64,000 nt of DNA from Alteromonas genovensis. Lineage in GTDB: Bacteria; Pseudomonadota; Gammaproteobacteria; Enterobacterales; Alteromonadaceae. Shown piece after piece: positions 47,405 to 56,899 of the stretch. The stretch is from positions 282,267 to 346,266 of the forward strand of contig NZ_JAAAWO010000004.1 of NCBI RefSeq assembly GCF_010500895.1, read 5' to 3'. The position numbers and the translations under genes were made by a program. Under the pieces are notes generated by a model. That model was not told where the DNA came from. It ran no database searches and saw nothing but the letters and a program-made list of their open reading frames with translations. Numbering within the stretch: the stretch's first letter is position 1; every line of letters starts with the position of its first letter.

Positions 47405-48043
47405 TTAAGTGGGGTAATGTACAAAGTTTGAAGCTAGTTGCTCTAAAAACTCCACTTTTTCTAACAGACTATTAAAAGCTTTTTGCTCTACAAACTTTAC
47501 TTGTTCTAAAAGATTATTAAAGCCTTCTTGTTTTGCCATTGATGCTGTCTCCTTGTCTAGCGAAGCTTCTATCAATACTGAAGAGTCACAATATTCAGTA
47601 ATTTCCCCCCAAGAAGCTTCGAAATTCGAGCTTACCCGAGGGCCATATAACTTCAAAGGCGGTATTGCTATCGAGTTTACAGACTTTCCGCTTTGCTTCG
47701 CGAGCATCGCAAGAAACTTCAAAGTTATGTGAGAATAAAGTCCACAATCTGCGGCAAACCATAGAACGTCTTGTGGAATGCTTTTAACGTAACTTTCGAG
47801 AAACTCTAAGTGCTGCTCACCAATGATGGCTTCAGCAATGCCGTTCTTAGGATAACCGGTGCAGTCCCCAAGAAATGAAGTAGTCAATATAGAGCGCCGA
47901 ATCTCGACTTTTTTGCGTGATGCATTGAGCCGTGGTGGAAAGTTATTTCTTTGACAATCAAAAATCCCTATAAATGCTGGATTAGTTATGCGTTTGAAGT
48001 GAAATTCCCCTACTATATTTTTTACTTGCGTTCCTGGCCCCAT
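47405..48043 (-). CDS. Hypothetical protein, possible degenerate FtsZ/tubulin-like
   Basis: 212 aa from an ATG with a strong AAGGAGA. Residues about 60-130 follow the FtsZ order: TSFLGDCTGYPKNGIAEAII sits where FtsZ has TRGLGAGANPEVG, and DVLWFAADCGLYSHI sits where it has DMVFIAAGMGGGTGTG, followed by LAMLAKQSGKSVNSIAIPPLK like VAKDLGILTVAVVTKPF. The GTP-binding GGGTGTG is not preserved, so it should not bind GTP normally. The C-terminus has an internal repeat (NNLLEQVKFVEQ and NSLLEKVEFLEQ). The assignment is by eye only. Confidence 0.55.
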   Translation of the reverse strand: MGPGTQVKNIVGEFHFKRITNPAFIGIFDCQRNNFPPRLNASRKKVEIRRSILTTSFLGDCTGYPKNGIAEAIIGEQHLEFLESYVKSIPQDVLWFAADCGLYSHITLKFLAMLAKQSGKSVNSIAIPPLKLYGPRVSSNFEASWGEITEYCDSSVLIEASLDKETASMAKQEGFNNLLEQVKFVEQKAFNSLLEKVEFLEQLASNFVHYPT

Positions 48044-48451
48044 AAATCTCCTTTCTCTCTTACAGCTTTGTTTTTAACTTCTTATAATTCCATATTTTTA
48101 GAACTGATATACAACATTTTTAAGTTCGCATTTATTCAAACGTCAATTCCAAACTTAGCCTTGCCTACATGCATGGCGTGAAGTTTTATGACCATGTTTA
48201 TATGGTCAACAGAATTGGCATTGTAGATGGTGTAATGACTCAACAGCACGCTACGTAGATATAACTTTGTAGCAGTTCAATAATGGCTCGATTTGTAATT
48301 AAGACTGAAATTGTACACTGTCTTTTGTCTTAAGTTTGACTTGCCTGATTGTAAGTATAGGGGTATGTGCGAGGTCAGGTAAAAGGAATTTGTCTAGCAA
48401 AAATTGGGCGATTCAAAGATTCTCTGGATGAGTTAGGAATGACAACATGAA
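48044..48451. other. Intergenic gap before the tns region
   Basis: About 410 AT-rich bases with no supported gene. One end of the Tn7-like element could lie here or in the next gap, but I see no defined terminal repeat. Confidence 0.45.
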
Positions 48452-49006
48452 TTAACGGTTAGCATTTTTTTTGCGAAATGCACTTTTGAAAGAATTAGGT
48501 ATAACTCCATCATCACAGAATAAGGCCTCTTTGATGCGAAACAACTTATCGTCAAAGCGTGGTTTATCAGTAATAGCATGCCTCAGAAAAAACAAACTGT
48601 GACTGTCTGGCAGGCCCCTTTTATTAAACTTCACACTTGTAACCCTGTTCACTGCTTCTTTGAGTGCAAACTCCATCAGTGCGTTGTGGCTTATATTAAA
48701 GTAGTTACAAAATTTCTTATATGACTCCACATCTTTAGTTGGCATATCGCAATAGATAGTCTCTACTACTTTTGGAAACGAAGAAATCTTTCCAATTTGT
48801 TTTCGCTCAAGAAAAGCTCTCGCAACATCTGAGTTTGGCGGAGGAAAACTCCATGGAGCTTTTTTCGCATACGCCCATTCCAAATACGCCATTTCGTGAA
48901 AGAAAAAAGCTGTATACCAGAATTTCTTCACAAGCCCCAAGCTTGTTACTACTTTGCCAAAGTCATTTACCACTGGTGTGGATATGTAAAATCGCTGTGT
49001 AGACAT
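48452..49006 (-). CDS. Hypothetical protein divergent from tnsA
   Basis: 184 aa from ATG 49006 (a GTG at 49027 is possible). Soluble, with many aromatic residues at the N-terminus (VKKFWYTAFFFHEMAYLEW) and a basic end. No motif is recognised. It is divergent from the tns operon and may be accessory to it, or may lie just outside the transposon. Confidence 0.5.
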   Translation of the reverse strand: MSTQRFYISTPVVNDFGKVVTSLGLVKKFWYTAFFFHEMAYLEWAYAKKAPWSFPPPNSDVARAFLERKQIGKISSFPKVVETIYCDMPTKDVESYKKFCNYFNISHNALMEFALKEAVNRVTSVKFNKRGLPDSHSLFFLRHAITDKPRFDDKLFRIKEALFCDDGVIPNSFKSAFRKKNANR

Positions 49007-49027
49007 ACTATCTGTGATAATTCTCAC

Positions 49028-49618
49028 AAAAAATTAAAATTTAAAAAAAATAAAAAAAAGTTACATCACTTTCAATTAAAGCACTCAAAAAGCCGCCATG
49101 AGAGTTTTATTAACATATAAATATATGCACTTCTCTTCACTTTCCTCCAAATATGGCAAATAACCACTTATAACGCTTCAAAAAAAACACATCGGACCAC
49201 GGTAAACGTTAAATAAAAAATTACAATAATCAATGTTATAAAAAAAATTACTGAACAAAAAACAATCAAAAAAGACCTTAATACTATACGTTTGATAATC
49301 AAGAATAAATACTTTTAAACTAACAACAATGCGTCAGGGAGACTAAAAAACAACCAACTTTAAGGCTTTTTGATGAGAATACACCCGAAAACTTCAATAA
49401 ATGAGTTCTTTATAAGACTTGGGAATGTTTCAACATTTTCTAGGGTGCTTTTTCATGCAACCCAACCTTTAAACTTAGCAAAATACGTCTATAGTTCAAG
49501 AAAACAGTGCATTTTTTGTGCAAAAAAATATCTTGGACGTAGCAGTAAAGTCGTAAGTAAGAGCAGCATGATATTTTTTTGCGTGACAATAGTAAGACTA
49601 TCCACGGAGAAACAGATC
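49028..49618. other. AT-rich leader of the tns operon, likely transposon end
   Basis: About 590 bases, strongly AT-rich with poly-A tracts. In Tn7 the right end and its TnsB sites lie directly upstream of tnsA, so this is the expected place, but I could not define repeated 20-22 bp TnsB sites or a TGT...ACA end by eye. A long open frame upstream of tnsA (from 49370) has no ribosome site. Confidence 0.45.
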
Positions 49619-50227
49619 ATGCAACGACTTCGAAAGCTGCCTCGTACGAGCAGAATTCTTCGCCTTTCCGGTTTTAGCTCGGTTAAAAACCACGCTCATA
49701 TGTATTGCGAAAGTATGATGGAAGGGCATGCGCTTCTACTGTGTGAGTTTGATGACACTGTTCTTCGATACACTACACAACCTTTCACCATTAACTACAC
49801 ACTTTTTAATCGCAAAAGGCGCTACACACCCGACATTTTGATAAAGCTGAGAAGCGGCGCTTACAAAAGCGTTGAAGTGAAACCGTTCGATAAGCTCCAA
49901 AGCGAAAAGAATCAACATAAGTTTCAGATACTCCAATCACTTTTTCCTAAAGAGATCGGTCACGAGCTGACGTTACTTTCCGATCGAGATATTTATATAG
50001 GGGAGCAATTCAATAATTATCAGGCGCTCTATCCATACCGCCGTCACCCACTGACTAAGGATGAGAATAGAGTTTTCTTATCAATTCCATCGATACTGAC
50101 ATTTAAGCAGCTATCAGATTTCAGAGGGTCTTCGTTTATAACTGCTATGCGCCTAGTTGCACACAGTAGCCTCAGTTGGGATGTATTCAGCCCGTTGAAC
50201 TCAGAATCAATACTTAAGAAGAAGTAA
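49619..50227 (+). CDS. tnsA: Tn7-like transposase endonuclease subunit TnsA
   Basis: 202 aa from ATG 49619, nine bases after GGAGA. The restriction-enzyme-like core carries Glu35 (or Glu31) in CESMMEG, Asp72 in YTPDILIK and Glu86-Val-Lys88 in KSVEVKPF, the E-D-ExK metal site. TnsA nicks the 5' ends, converting copy-paste to cut-and-paste movement. The C-terminal winged part contacts TnsC. It is the first gene of the four-gene tns operon. Confidence 0.87.
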   Translation: MQRLRKLPRTSRILRLSGFSSVKNHAHMYCESMMEGHALLLCEFDDTVLRYTTQPFTINYTLFNRKRRYTPDILIKLRSGAYKSVEVKPFDKLQSEKNQHKFQILQSLFPKEIGHELTLLSDRDIYIGEQFNNYQALYPYRRHPLTKDENRVFLSIPSILTFKQLSDFRGSSFITAMRLVAHSSLSWDVFSPLNSESILKKK

Positions 50228-50233
50228 GCCCAC

Positions 50234-52255
50234 ATGTATTCACCGAATATTGAAACTGGTTCATCATTTATTTACCGCAACAAGCAAGCGACATTAGAGT
50301 CATGTGGGCCAAAGTATGTAGTCCTTGAAATTGAAGACAACAACTCTCCTCTAACTCTACGTATCGAAGAGTTCTACAAGGATATGCAAGACGGCCTAGT
50401 AAGGGCAGCAGAGCCACAACAAATTCTCGTTAAACATTGCCAGCTTACAACGCCTCAAGACCGCTATCTTGCACAAAAATACGAAGACTACATCATGCCG
50501 CTACTCAGTGAAACCAGCCCATGCAGCCATGAGACACGTCAAAGAGTCATCGAGAGCGTTGCGACAAAAAGAGGTGACAAAGATAAGAACAAGCCATCTC
50601 CCGCGACGCTATACAACTGGTATAAAAAATTTATAAGTGCCAAAGTGAATCGTAACTTTGCTGCAATGGTGAACCCACATCGAAAAAAGAGAGGGAGGAG
50701 AGCCACGCCATGGGTACAAGATCTTTTTCACGACATCGTTGATAGACATTACTTAAAACCGGAAACAGATGGGGCCTTAAATCGAAAAGAAACGTTTGAC
50801 GAATTTGATCGGGCGTTCCATGACCAGTTAGCAAAACTCTGTGAAAATGAGCAACAAAAAGTCAGAGGAATTTGCAATTCAACTTGCTATGAAATGCTGG
50901 AAGAATACAACCCTGTCGACATCTATATAGCACGGCATGGCTATGCAAACGCAATAAAACGTTACCGAAGCTCCACTGAGCATTTTGTCGCTGAACGTCC
51001 GCTTGAGTTAGTTCAGATTGATGCTGTGCATTTAAACCTTGCGCTACGTAACGACGTTGGTCAATACCTCGGTCTCGTTGTCGTGTATTTTGCTATCGAT
51101 GTATGTACAAGAGCAATACTAGGATACGTCATATCCGTTGCCGAACAACGCAGAGAAGAGCTGTCTTGCGCGATTGAACTGATTAAAAGTGTGATTTGCC
51201 CTAAGGAAAAACCTAAACACACAACTAATGAGTGGCCGTTATTCGGAGTACCTGAAAAAATTCAGCACGATTCTGGGATATTCGCAAGCCATCATTTCAA
51301 AGCATTTCTCCAAGAGGCCGGCATTCATACATATCAGAACCCTGCCGGGCGCTCGTGGTTTAACGCATTAATTGAGCGTTTTCACCGCACCTTCCGCGAA
51401 CAGTGCTGCAAAAGAATTCCAGGTTACGTTGGGCGTCGCAATGATGAAAAAAAAGACTCAGTGAATATTAAAGCAACGCCGTTTTCGACAAAAGAACAAT
51501 TACAGCAAATTATCGAAGCGTACATTTTAGACTTCTATCATCAAAACAGTCACAAGGGCTTAGGTGGTAAAACTCCTCAACAAGCCTGTGAGCAGCTAAA
51601 AGGGCATATACAACTACCAGCTCTGTCCGTAATTCAACAACTCGACTCATTCGGCGGGGTTCTCCAAAAAGCAAAAATTCAAGCCCACAAAGGTATCCAG
51701 CGAGATAACTTGTTTTATATGGACACTCAAGGTCAACTTCATCGGCTGTGGGAAAAGTTGGGCGGTAGAAAAAATGGAAGAAACCCTGAAGTTCAGTTTT
51801 ACAGCTCAGGGCTAGATATATCTGTAATCCACGTCGTAGATCCGTTCACAAAAACAAGGTTTTCAGTTCCATGCACATCAATCAAAACAAAAACATCTAT
51901 TTCTGAATACAAGGCTCAGAAGTCATTGTTTAACAGTAAGGCCTCTCGTTTAAAAAAGTTGCCTGAGTCGATGACATCAATATTGGGTGATGTTCAAAAA
52001 TATAAACAATCTAAAGAGAAGCAAAAAGTACAGAAGAAAAAGGCTCGAAGAAGTAAGAATGCTATTGCTGCTCGCACAGATACGAAGGATATGAATAAAA
52101 AATCATCTGAGCAGTTGAATAATATCATCGAACAGAATTATGCAGGAATTAACGAACCACCTCCCATGACAGAAAAAAACGATGAAGCTAATAGTATACA
52201 AAAGTCATCGCGCAAACGAAGCAAAAAAGCCGTCATCAAAAAATTCGAGGTTTAA
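50234..52255 (+). CDS. tnsB: Tn7-like transposase TnsB
   Basis: 673 aa. An N-terminal DNA-binding HTH region (PSPATLYNWYKKF) is followed by the DDE core: Asp263 in VQIDAVH, Asp346 in IQHDSGI and Glu381 in NALIERFH, the 34-residue D-E spacing of rve transposases. A Mu C-type beta barrel follows (around 490-540), then a Lys-rich tail that should reach TnsC. It lies six bases after tnsA. Confidence 0.93.
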   Translation: MYSPNIETGSSFIYRNKQATLESCGPKYVVLEIEDNNSPLTLRIEEFYKDMQDGLVRAAEPQQILVKHCQLTTPQDRYLAQKYEDYIMPLLSETSPCSHETRQRVIESVATKRGDKDKNKPSPATLYNWYKKFISAKVNRNFAAMVNPHRKKRGRRATPWVQDLFHDIVDRHYLKPETDGALNRKETFDEFDRAFHDQLAKLCENEQQKVRGICNSTCYEMLEEYNPVDIYIARHGYANAIKRYRSSTEHFVAERPLELVQIDAVHLNLALRNDVGQYLGLVVVYFAIDVCTRAILGYVISVAEQRREELSCAIELIKSVICPKEKPKHTTNEWPLFGVPEKIQHDSGIFASHHFKAFLQEAGIHTYQNPAGRSWFNALIERFHRTFREQCCKRIPGYVGRRNDEKKDSVNIKATPFSTKEQLQQIIEAYILDFYHQNSHKGLGGKTPQQACEQLKGHIQLPALSVIQQLDSFGGVLQKAKIQAHKGIQRDNLFYMDTQGQLHRLWEKLGGRKNGRNPEVQFYSSGLDISVIHVVDPFTKTRFSVPCTSIKTKTSISEYKAQKSLFNSKASRLKKLPESMTSILGDVQKYKQSKEKQKVQKKKARRSKNAIAARTDTKDMNKKSSEQLNNIIEQNYAGINEPPPMTEKNDEANSIQKSSRKRSKKAVIKKFEV

Positions 52256-52257
52256 CA

Positions 52258-53235
52258 TTGAAAATTTGCAACAACGGTCTTAGCGACGGTTACAAGTTTA
52301 AACAACATTACTCTTATGTTGATAAATTCGACAGCATTATGACTGCCATAGCTGACAATATTCGATATCGGTTTGGTGAAGACTGCGGAATTATAGTAGC
52401 TGGAGAGTCAGGCACCGGTAAAACGGCACTCTCAAAGCGCTTCTTACAAGACAACTGTGAAAAAGATTCGAAAGAAAAAGACGGTGTTTTTGGTATCTAT
52501 GTCGAAATTTGTGGGAGTGGGTTTGAAGCACTATACGAAGACATGCTCGAACAACTGCACTGTAAAAATCCTAAGCTTGGAAGTGTCGCATCTAAAAAAC
52601 GACGTGTTATTGAGTTAATTAATGCCCTCGATGTCAAAGTTGTGTTTATTGATGAAGCGCAGGAAGGATTGCCTGGAGCCGTGTTGCCCAGTTCAGGTTA
52701 TATCAAGCTGCTAAAAGAATTTACTAACAAGACAAACGCCAGCTGGATACTTTTGGGGCCTGAGAAAGTAAAGAGCATTGCAGATATTGATGAGCAAATG
52801 AGTGAACGTTTCACTCGAATTTTGACACTAAAAGCATTCGACTGTAGAGGCAATGAGAACACTGAAGAGCTGATGGAGTTTATCATTGGATTACTTGTGA
52901 AACTGCCACGTAAAGTGCCGTTTTTTCAATGTCTGCTCGACTCGATGAACGAAACCGGCAGTGATTTTGAGTACAAAGATGATGTCGACTATGAAAATTT
53001 GTTTCGATTCCTTCTCGCGACCAAAGGAAGAGCGCGCCGCATTGCTAGGCTACTCTCAGATTGTATCGACGACACTTGCTCTCATGAAAAAATCACTGCA
53101 AGTGTTCTAGCAAAAACTTACGAAAAAAAATATCGAAATGATATCGAGTCAATTAATCACGGGTGGGTAAACCCTTTCAAGTTGCCTAAATCGAAAGTGA
53201 TTGAGCATCTTAAAATCTGGGGGTTATATGCGTAA
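52258..53235 (+). CDS. tnsC: Tn7-like AAA+ regulator TnsC
   Basis: 325 aa. Walker A is GESGTGKT (residues 49-56), Walker B is VVFIDEAQEG (128-137) and an Arg-rich sensor region is AMSERFTRIL-like (EQMSERFTRIL). TnsC bridges the target selector and the TnsAB transposase. The start is TTG at 52258 behind GAGG. It overlaps the tniQ start by eight bases. Confidence 0.92.
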   Translation: MKICNNGLSDGYKFKQHYSYVDKFDSIMTAIADNIRYRFGEDCGIIVAGESGTGKTALSKRFLQDNCEKDSKEKDGVFGIYVEICGSGFEALYEDMLEQLHCKNPKLGSVASKKRRVIELINALDVKVVFIDEAQEGLPGAVLPSSGYIKLLKEFTNKTNASWILLGPEKVKSIADIDEQMSERFTRILTLKAFDCRGNENTEELMEFIIGLLVKLPRKVPFFQCLLDSMNETGSDFEYKDDVDYENLFRFLLATKGRARRIARLLSDCIDDTCSHEKITASVLAKTYEKKYRNDIESINHGWVNPFKLPKSKVIEHLKIWGLYA

Positions 53236-54940
53236 TCATTTCCCCGTTCGACCTCGGCCAAAAGCTGACGAAAGCATTGATGGCTTTCTTATTCGTCTTG
53301 CGAAGAAGAATGGCTTTTTTTCCATAAAGGATATCTTCAAAGTGCTTGGATTAAAATATTATCCTTCATCATTAGACGTTACTCATGAGCGGTTTTACGA
53401 ATTCATCGAACAGCTAGCACCCACGTTACGTTGCTCGTCCGAGGAGCTGTTTAACCCGCTTATGAAAAATACGGAGTATCTCCGAGATGCAAGCCGAATA
53501 GTGATAGACATCACATCCAAAAGCCCCAAAATATGTATGGGTTGCTTATCAGAACAAGAGCCATACATAAAAGCTAGCTGGCAAATGGTCCACTTCACAC
53601 ATTGTGAGCAGCATCTGACGACATTGATTGACACGTGTCGAGGTTGCGGTAATAAATTGCGATGGGATGCTGATTTACTGAATGGTTGCTCCTCGTGCGG
53701 CTATAGATGGGAATTACCAAATACAGCGCTCGTTCAGAAAATACCGATGTATCAGGCCATACACTCTACTCTAGAGCACGATGCTCTGAAAGTATATTTG
53801 ATAGCACTCTTTGCAGCTGTTGAGTATATTGCCAACCCATGCGTCTTTATACCTTTTCAGGCCAAATACTTTAAGATGGATACGGTTGAAGTCAGCTCAA
53901 TACTTTTTCAAGCGTACGGATTAATTCAAAATTCTTTTTATTTGACTCAGTTTCATCGTTCCGTTGTATCCTACTTGGATAAAAGTTACTGCTTCACAGA
54001 CAAATCATCACTACAGAAACTACCACATAATTTAAGGGCACTACCGAAGCTCCCAATATCCCTAGCTAGGGATGACCACTTTCAATTTAAACTTTTAGAT
54101 GGAAGTAACTGTTACACCAGCGCTCTATCGCTTACTCAAGCTGCCTCACTGCTGGGTATTTCAGGGACGGAACTAACTGAAATAACAAAGCATCTCTCAT
54201 TATCTGTCGGTAAAGTATCAAGAATTGCTGTTTATCAGCTAAAAGATCTAGATGCATTTGCAAACTCTCTTATGGCGAGAGCCGTCTTCGTCGAAGGTAA
54301 ACAAGACACTATCCCAATTACCTCACTTTCCAGCTTGTCTCATAAATTTTTGTTTAACTACGGTGAAGCACTCGAGCTTATTTGGAATAACAACGTTTCT
54401 CTCTACAGAGAAAAAGAATCAGCTCTTTTCAAAGATATACGAGTCGACAAGTATGAATTGATGAAATTACTCAAGGAGAGCGAAGAAAGACAATTTGAAC
54501 GACTACTTTCGCCTTCGGAGCTAGCAATATACTTCAACGTCAACATATTAAAACTCAGAACAATGGCTGAGCTTCTGCGATGGGAGAAAGTTCAAGTCAA
54601 TCGAACTAGCTATCAATTCTCTCCAAATGCGATAAAAGCTTTTATAAAAGATTTTGTAGTATTGGAAAAGTGGTGTGATTTTCAGCTCTATGGCAAAGTT
54701 CCGCTTAACAAATATCTTTTAAGCGAAGGTTTCAAACCTCTCGCAAATCCTTATGAAGAAAAATGTAAGCTATTCATATATAGGAAATCGGACGCACTCT
54801 TAGATGCAATTGCTCAATTCGAAACGCACTGGCACAAAGCACAACCTCCTCGAATATTGAAGCAACAGTTTCAAATTCAAAAGCCTACTGTGCTATCCGA
54901 TTCTGCTAGTCAGCAGTTTCAAGGACGCTGCACAGTATGA
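53228..54940 (+). CDS. tniQ: TniQ/TnsD-like target selection protein
   Basis: 570 aa from ATG 53228 behind GGGGG. PVRPRPKADESIDGFLIRLA is the TniQ start. Two zinc modules are visible: CMGCLSEQEPYIKASWQMVHFTHC and CRGCGNKLRWD...CSSCGYRW. The C-terminal 300 residues contain HTH-like stretches (LTQAASLLGISGTELTEITK, LSPSELAIYFNVNILKL). The length is closer to TnsD, which reads a specific attachment site, than to the short TniQ forms, so a fixed chromosomal target is likely. Confidence 0.85.
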   Translation: MRNHFPVRPRPKADESIDGFLIRLAKKNGFFSIKDIFKVLGLKYYPSSLDVTHERFYEFIEQLAPTLRCSSEELFNPLMKNTEYLRDASRIVIDITSKSPKICMGCLSEQEPYIKASWQMVHFTHCEQHLTTLIDTCRGCGNKLRWDADLLNGCSSCGYRWELPNTALVQKIPMYQAIHSTLEHDALKVYLIALFAAVEYIANPCVFIPFQAKYFKMDTVEVSSILFQAYGLIQNSFYLTQFHRSVVSYLDKSYCFTDKSSLQKLPHNLRALPKLPISLARDDHFQFKLLDGSNCYTSALSLTQAASLLGISGTELTEITKHLSLSVGKVSRIAVYQLKDLDAFANSLMARAVFVEGKQDTIPITSLSSLSHKFLFNYGEALELIWNNNVSLYREKESALFKDIRVDKYELMKLLKESEERQFERLLSPSELAIYFNVNILKLRTMAELLRWEKVQVNRTSYQFSPNAIKAFIKDFVVLEKWCDFQLYGKVPLNKYLLSEGFKPLANPYEEKCKLFIYRKSDALLDAIAQFETHWHKAQPPRILKQQFQIQKPTVLSDSASQQFQGRCTV

Positions 54941-55053
54941 AATATTTGAGTCAAAATAACTATGTAGCGAGCATATTTGATGAGAAATTTAGGTCTGTAG
55001 AAAAACTATCTCAAACTCCTTAGCTATGAACTTTATAGAGAAACGTTTTAGAT

Positions 55054-55266
55054 CTATAGATTGGCTCTCTGACTTTCTTTATAAGCCTGTCGTATTAGAA
55101 TTTTCAGCTCGTCGTCATTAAGGGGCCATTTTACTACCGGAACGCCATCATACTCACATATGATGGATGTGCCATGCCTTTAGGCTCGTTTGTGCACTTC
55201 ACACGTCGCGTCGAAGCACGCATCTTATGCTGCTTTCTGTATTCTTTCAGCTTCTTCTTTTTGCAT
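55054..55266 (-). pseudogene. Decayed copy of the small gene at 63328
   Basis: From ATG 55266 the frame reads MQKEEAERIQKAA, a stop, DACFDATCEVHKRA, a stop, RHGTSIICEYDGVPVVKWPL then NDDELKILIRQAYKE and ends at 55054. Two in-frame TAA codons interrupt an otherwise coherent 71-codon frame that matches the protein encoded at 63328. It lies in the left arm of the inverted duplication. Confidence 0.75.
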
Positions 55267-55285
55267 GACAAGAAGTCCTCGATTC

Positions 55286-55309
55286 AAACTGGTCGAATTC
55301 GACCAGTTT
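55286..55309. promoter_or_regulatory. 24-bp perfect palindrome before the decayed gene
   Basis: AAACTGGTCGAA is followed at once by its exact complement. It lies 20 bases upstream of the pseudogene start on the minus strand. It could be an operator of a two-fold symmetric repressor or, if transcribed, a hairpin. The right-arm copy of the gene has no equivalent palindrome. Confidence 0.6.
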
Positions 55310-55336
55310 AAGTACCAGAGTTACAGCCAGATATTA

Positions 55337-55444
55337 TCAAAAAACGTCAGGAAATTTGTAAACAAAGTAAAAAGCGCCCAGCACAAAGGCCACGAAAGCT
55401 AAAACAATCACGTACGGCACAAAGCTCACGAGTTCGATATTCAT
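55337..55444 (-). CDS. 35-aa membrane peptide, uncertain
   Basis: ATG at 55444 gives a 35-residue single-helix peptide (SFVPYVIVLAFVAFVLGAF core). The position corresponds to the 75-aa membrane protein of the right arm (63079-63306), but the sequences differ after the first few codons. The ribosome site is weak. It may be a real microprotein or a remnant. Confidence 0.35.
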   Translation of the reverse strand: MNIELVSFVPYVIVLAFVAFVLGAFYFVYKFPDVF

Positions 55445-55559
55445 CACTTATTTTTCGTTGCGTGATTCTTCGCAATATACCATGAGCCGAAAATCATGAC
55501 TGACAGCGGCAATGTGCTTGAGTCTCGTTTTGTCTATCTTCACTCATCTCGCTGAAAGT

Positions 55560-55578
55560 GTGCAACAAGCTGTTGCAC
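55560..55578. other. Conserved hairpin, left copy
   Basis: GTGCAAC-AAGCT-GTTGCAC. The right-arm copy, read on the opposite strand, is GTCCAAC-AAGCT-GTTGGAC: one G-C pair is swapped to C-G with pairing kept, which points to selection on the folded form. Confidence 0.65.
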
Positions 55579-55600
55579 TAGTGCTCAATCAAAATTCTGC

Positions 55601-55812
55601 GGCTGAATAATTATGCAGTAGCCTTTTGCTAAGCTCACTTCGTTTACATGGCAAAAGGCTCAAAAACGCATGCAAACATGCAATTTTGTGACAAAATCGA
55701 GGGGGCTAACTGAGTGCGCGTAACATCGTTAATGTTAAATACTTTCCTTCTTCGAATCTCAACAGCACTGAGTCTGCTAAGTACATGCCTTTGACGCTGT
55801 GGGGCTGAAAAG
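55601..55812 (+). repeat. Large inverted repeat, left arm
   Basis: About 212 bases that match 62749-62961 in reverse orientation. The part 55705-55800 is nearly identical, with lower identity outward to about 55054. It contains AACGATGTTACGC on the minus strand (55718-55730). Confidence 0.88.
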
Positions 55813-55994
55813 TACGTATTGCCGCCGTTGGAGCATTAGGTTCTATGATGACAATTAACGATAACCAAACATATCCGACATTTAGTTTTGTTTGAATCAT
55901 TTACTCTAAAGCGGACATTAACGCCATACTCACCGACAATTTTGTAGCGTAGCGGAAAAATTGTACGAGTGCAGTGATTAGTTAGGTTTACTTA

Positions 55995-56654
55995 CTACCA
56001 CTCTTTGATTAATTTTAAACGTTTCGCTTGCTCTTTTGTAAGGTTTATTACATGACCCATATATACTATTCCCCAGATAGTACCACTGCGAGACCCGTAC
56101 TCAGAACGTAAATATTCCAATTGAGCATCCCTGAACTTAATCCAGGCTAATTGGGATGATTTAAGTTTTGTGTTTTTACTACCGCCTAAATTCTTATATG
56201 CTCGGTTTAGTTCTGCATCCCAAGCTTCCAGCACAAGCTGCCTGCACTGTTTAATACCAACAGTATCACTAAATGTGCCTTCGCATTCATCTGCTGCTAA
56301 ATCTATTGGATGCGTTGTTAACACACCGTTCAATTTGAATTTAATCCCTGTTTTTAAGTCTTCTACCAAGATCCCGTCTGTATTGTTGTATATAACACTC
56401 ATTTCTCTAGAGCTATTAGTTCTCTGATCATTTTTTTCCCACTCATAGAGCTTGTCAAAATCGATATCACTGTAAGTTGTGTCGATTACATCTCCAGTAT
56501 CAAGTTTTATAACAATGTAGCCGGGATCATGGATCTCAATAAACTTTCCTTTAATACCTTTGCTCGTAAAATAATCAATGCTACTCGGAAACTCATTGGC
56601 AAAAAGCGAACTTGATGAAACTAGAAGTAAAGAAAATGTAATTATAAATTTCAT
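55995..56654 (-). CDS. Exported DUF1311/LprI-like protein
   Basis: 219 aa with a signal peptide (FIITFSLLLVSSSSLFA). The C-terminal half (about 120-205) is a DUF1311 domain with paired cysteines (DECEGTF and GIKQCRQLV) and ELNRAYKNLG and LAWIKFRDAQLEYLR, the family of lysozyme-inhibitor-like LprI. The N-terminal half is a small beta-rich domain of unknown kind. Periplasmic. It may protect the cell wall, but this is inference. Confidence 0.78.
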   Translation of the reverse strand: MKFIITFSLLLVSSSSLFANEFPSSIDYFTSKGIKGKFIEIHDPGYIVIKLDTGDVIDTTYSDIDFDKLYEWEKNDQRTNSSREMSVIYNNTDGILVEDLKTGIKFKLNGVLTTHPIDLAADECEGTFSDTVGIKQCRQLVLEAWDAELNRAYKNLGGSKNTKLKSSQLAWIKFRDAQLEYLRSEYGSRSGTIWGIVYMGHVINLTKEQAKRLKLIKEW

Positions 56655-56899
56655 AGAAACCTACCAAACTATTGACTTGTAACGCCGTGCTTTGTTAAGC
56701 ATTGAATCGACCAGGCTTTACTAGACAGATTTTCGTTTGAATTCTTCTAGCTTTTCATAAGTTAGTGGCCGCAGTGTTTTGATGCGTAATTCCAGACCAA
56801 GCCTGAAATCTAATAGTGCTTATTTGCATTATAACAGGAGTATATTGCCGCAATAGTGTAAATATTCATTATTACGGTAACGTAAAAAGCCTTTATGAG
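56655..56899. other. Short gap with no gene
   Basis: 245 bases carrying the promoter of the DUF1311 gene. No other signal is visible. Confidence 0.4.

Larger units (their letters stand above)
49619..54940 (+). mobile_element. Tn7-like transposition module (tnsA-tnsB-tnsC-tniQ)
   Basis: Four genes with gaps of 2-6 bases or short overlaps. All catalytic motifs are intact, so the machinery looks functional. By analogy with Tn7 the near end lies upstream of tnsA and the cargo follows tniQ, that is, the cassette-rich 55-63.5 kb region. No Cas genes or CRISPR array are seen, so targeting should be by the TniQ/TnsD-type protein. Element limits are not defined. Confidence 0.8.

Noticed and set aside
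49028..49618. Defining the Tn7-like right end upstream of tnsA
   Set aside because: The stretch is AT-rich, but I could not find repeated 20-22 bp TnsB sites or a clear TGT terminus with a duplication.
55706..55900. 64-aa minus-strand frame in the inverted repeat
   Set aside because: The frame is not kept in the right arm and has no ribosome site. The conserved feature there is the DNA repeat itself.
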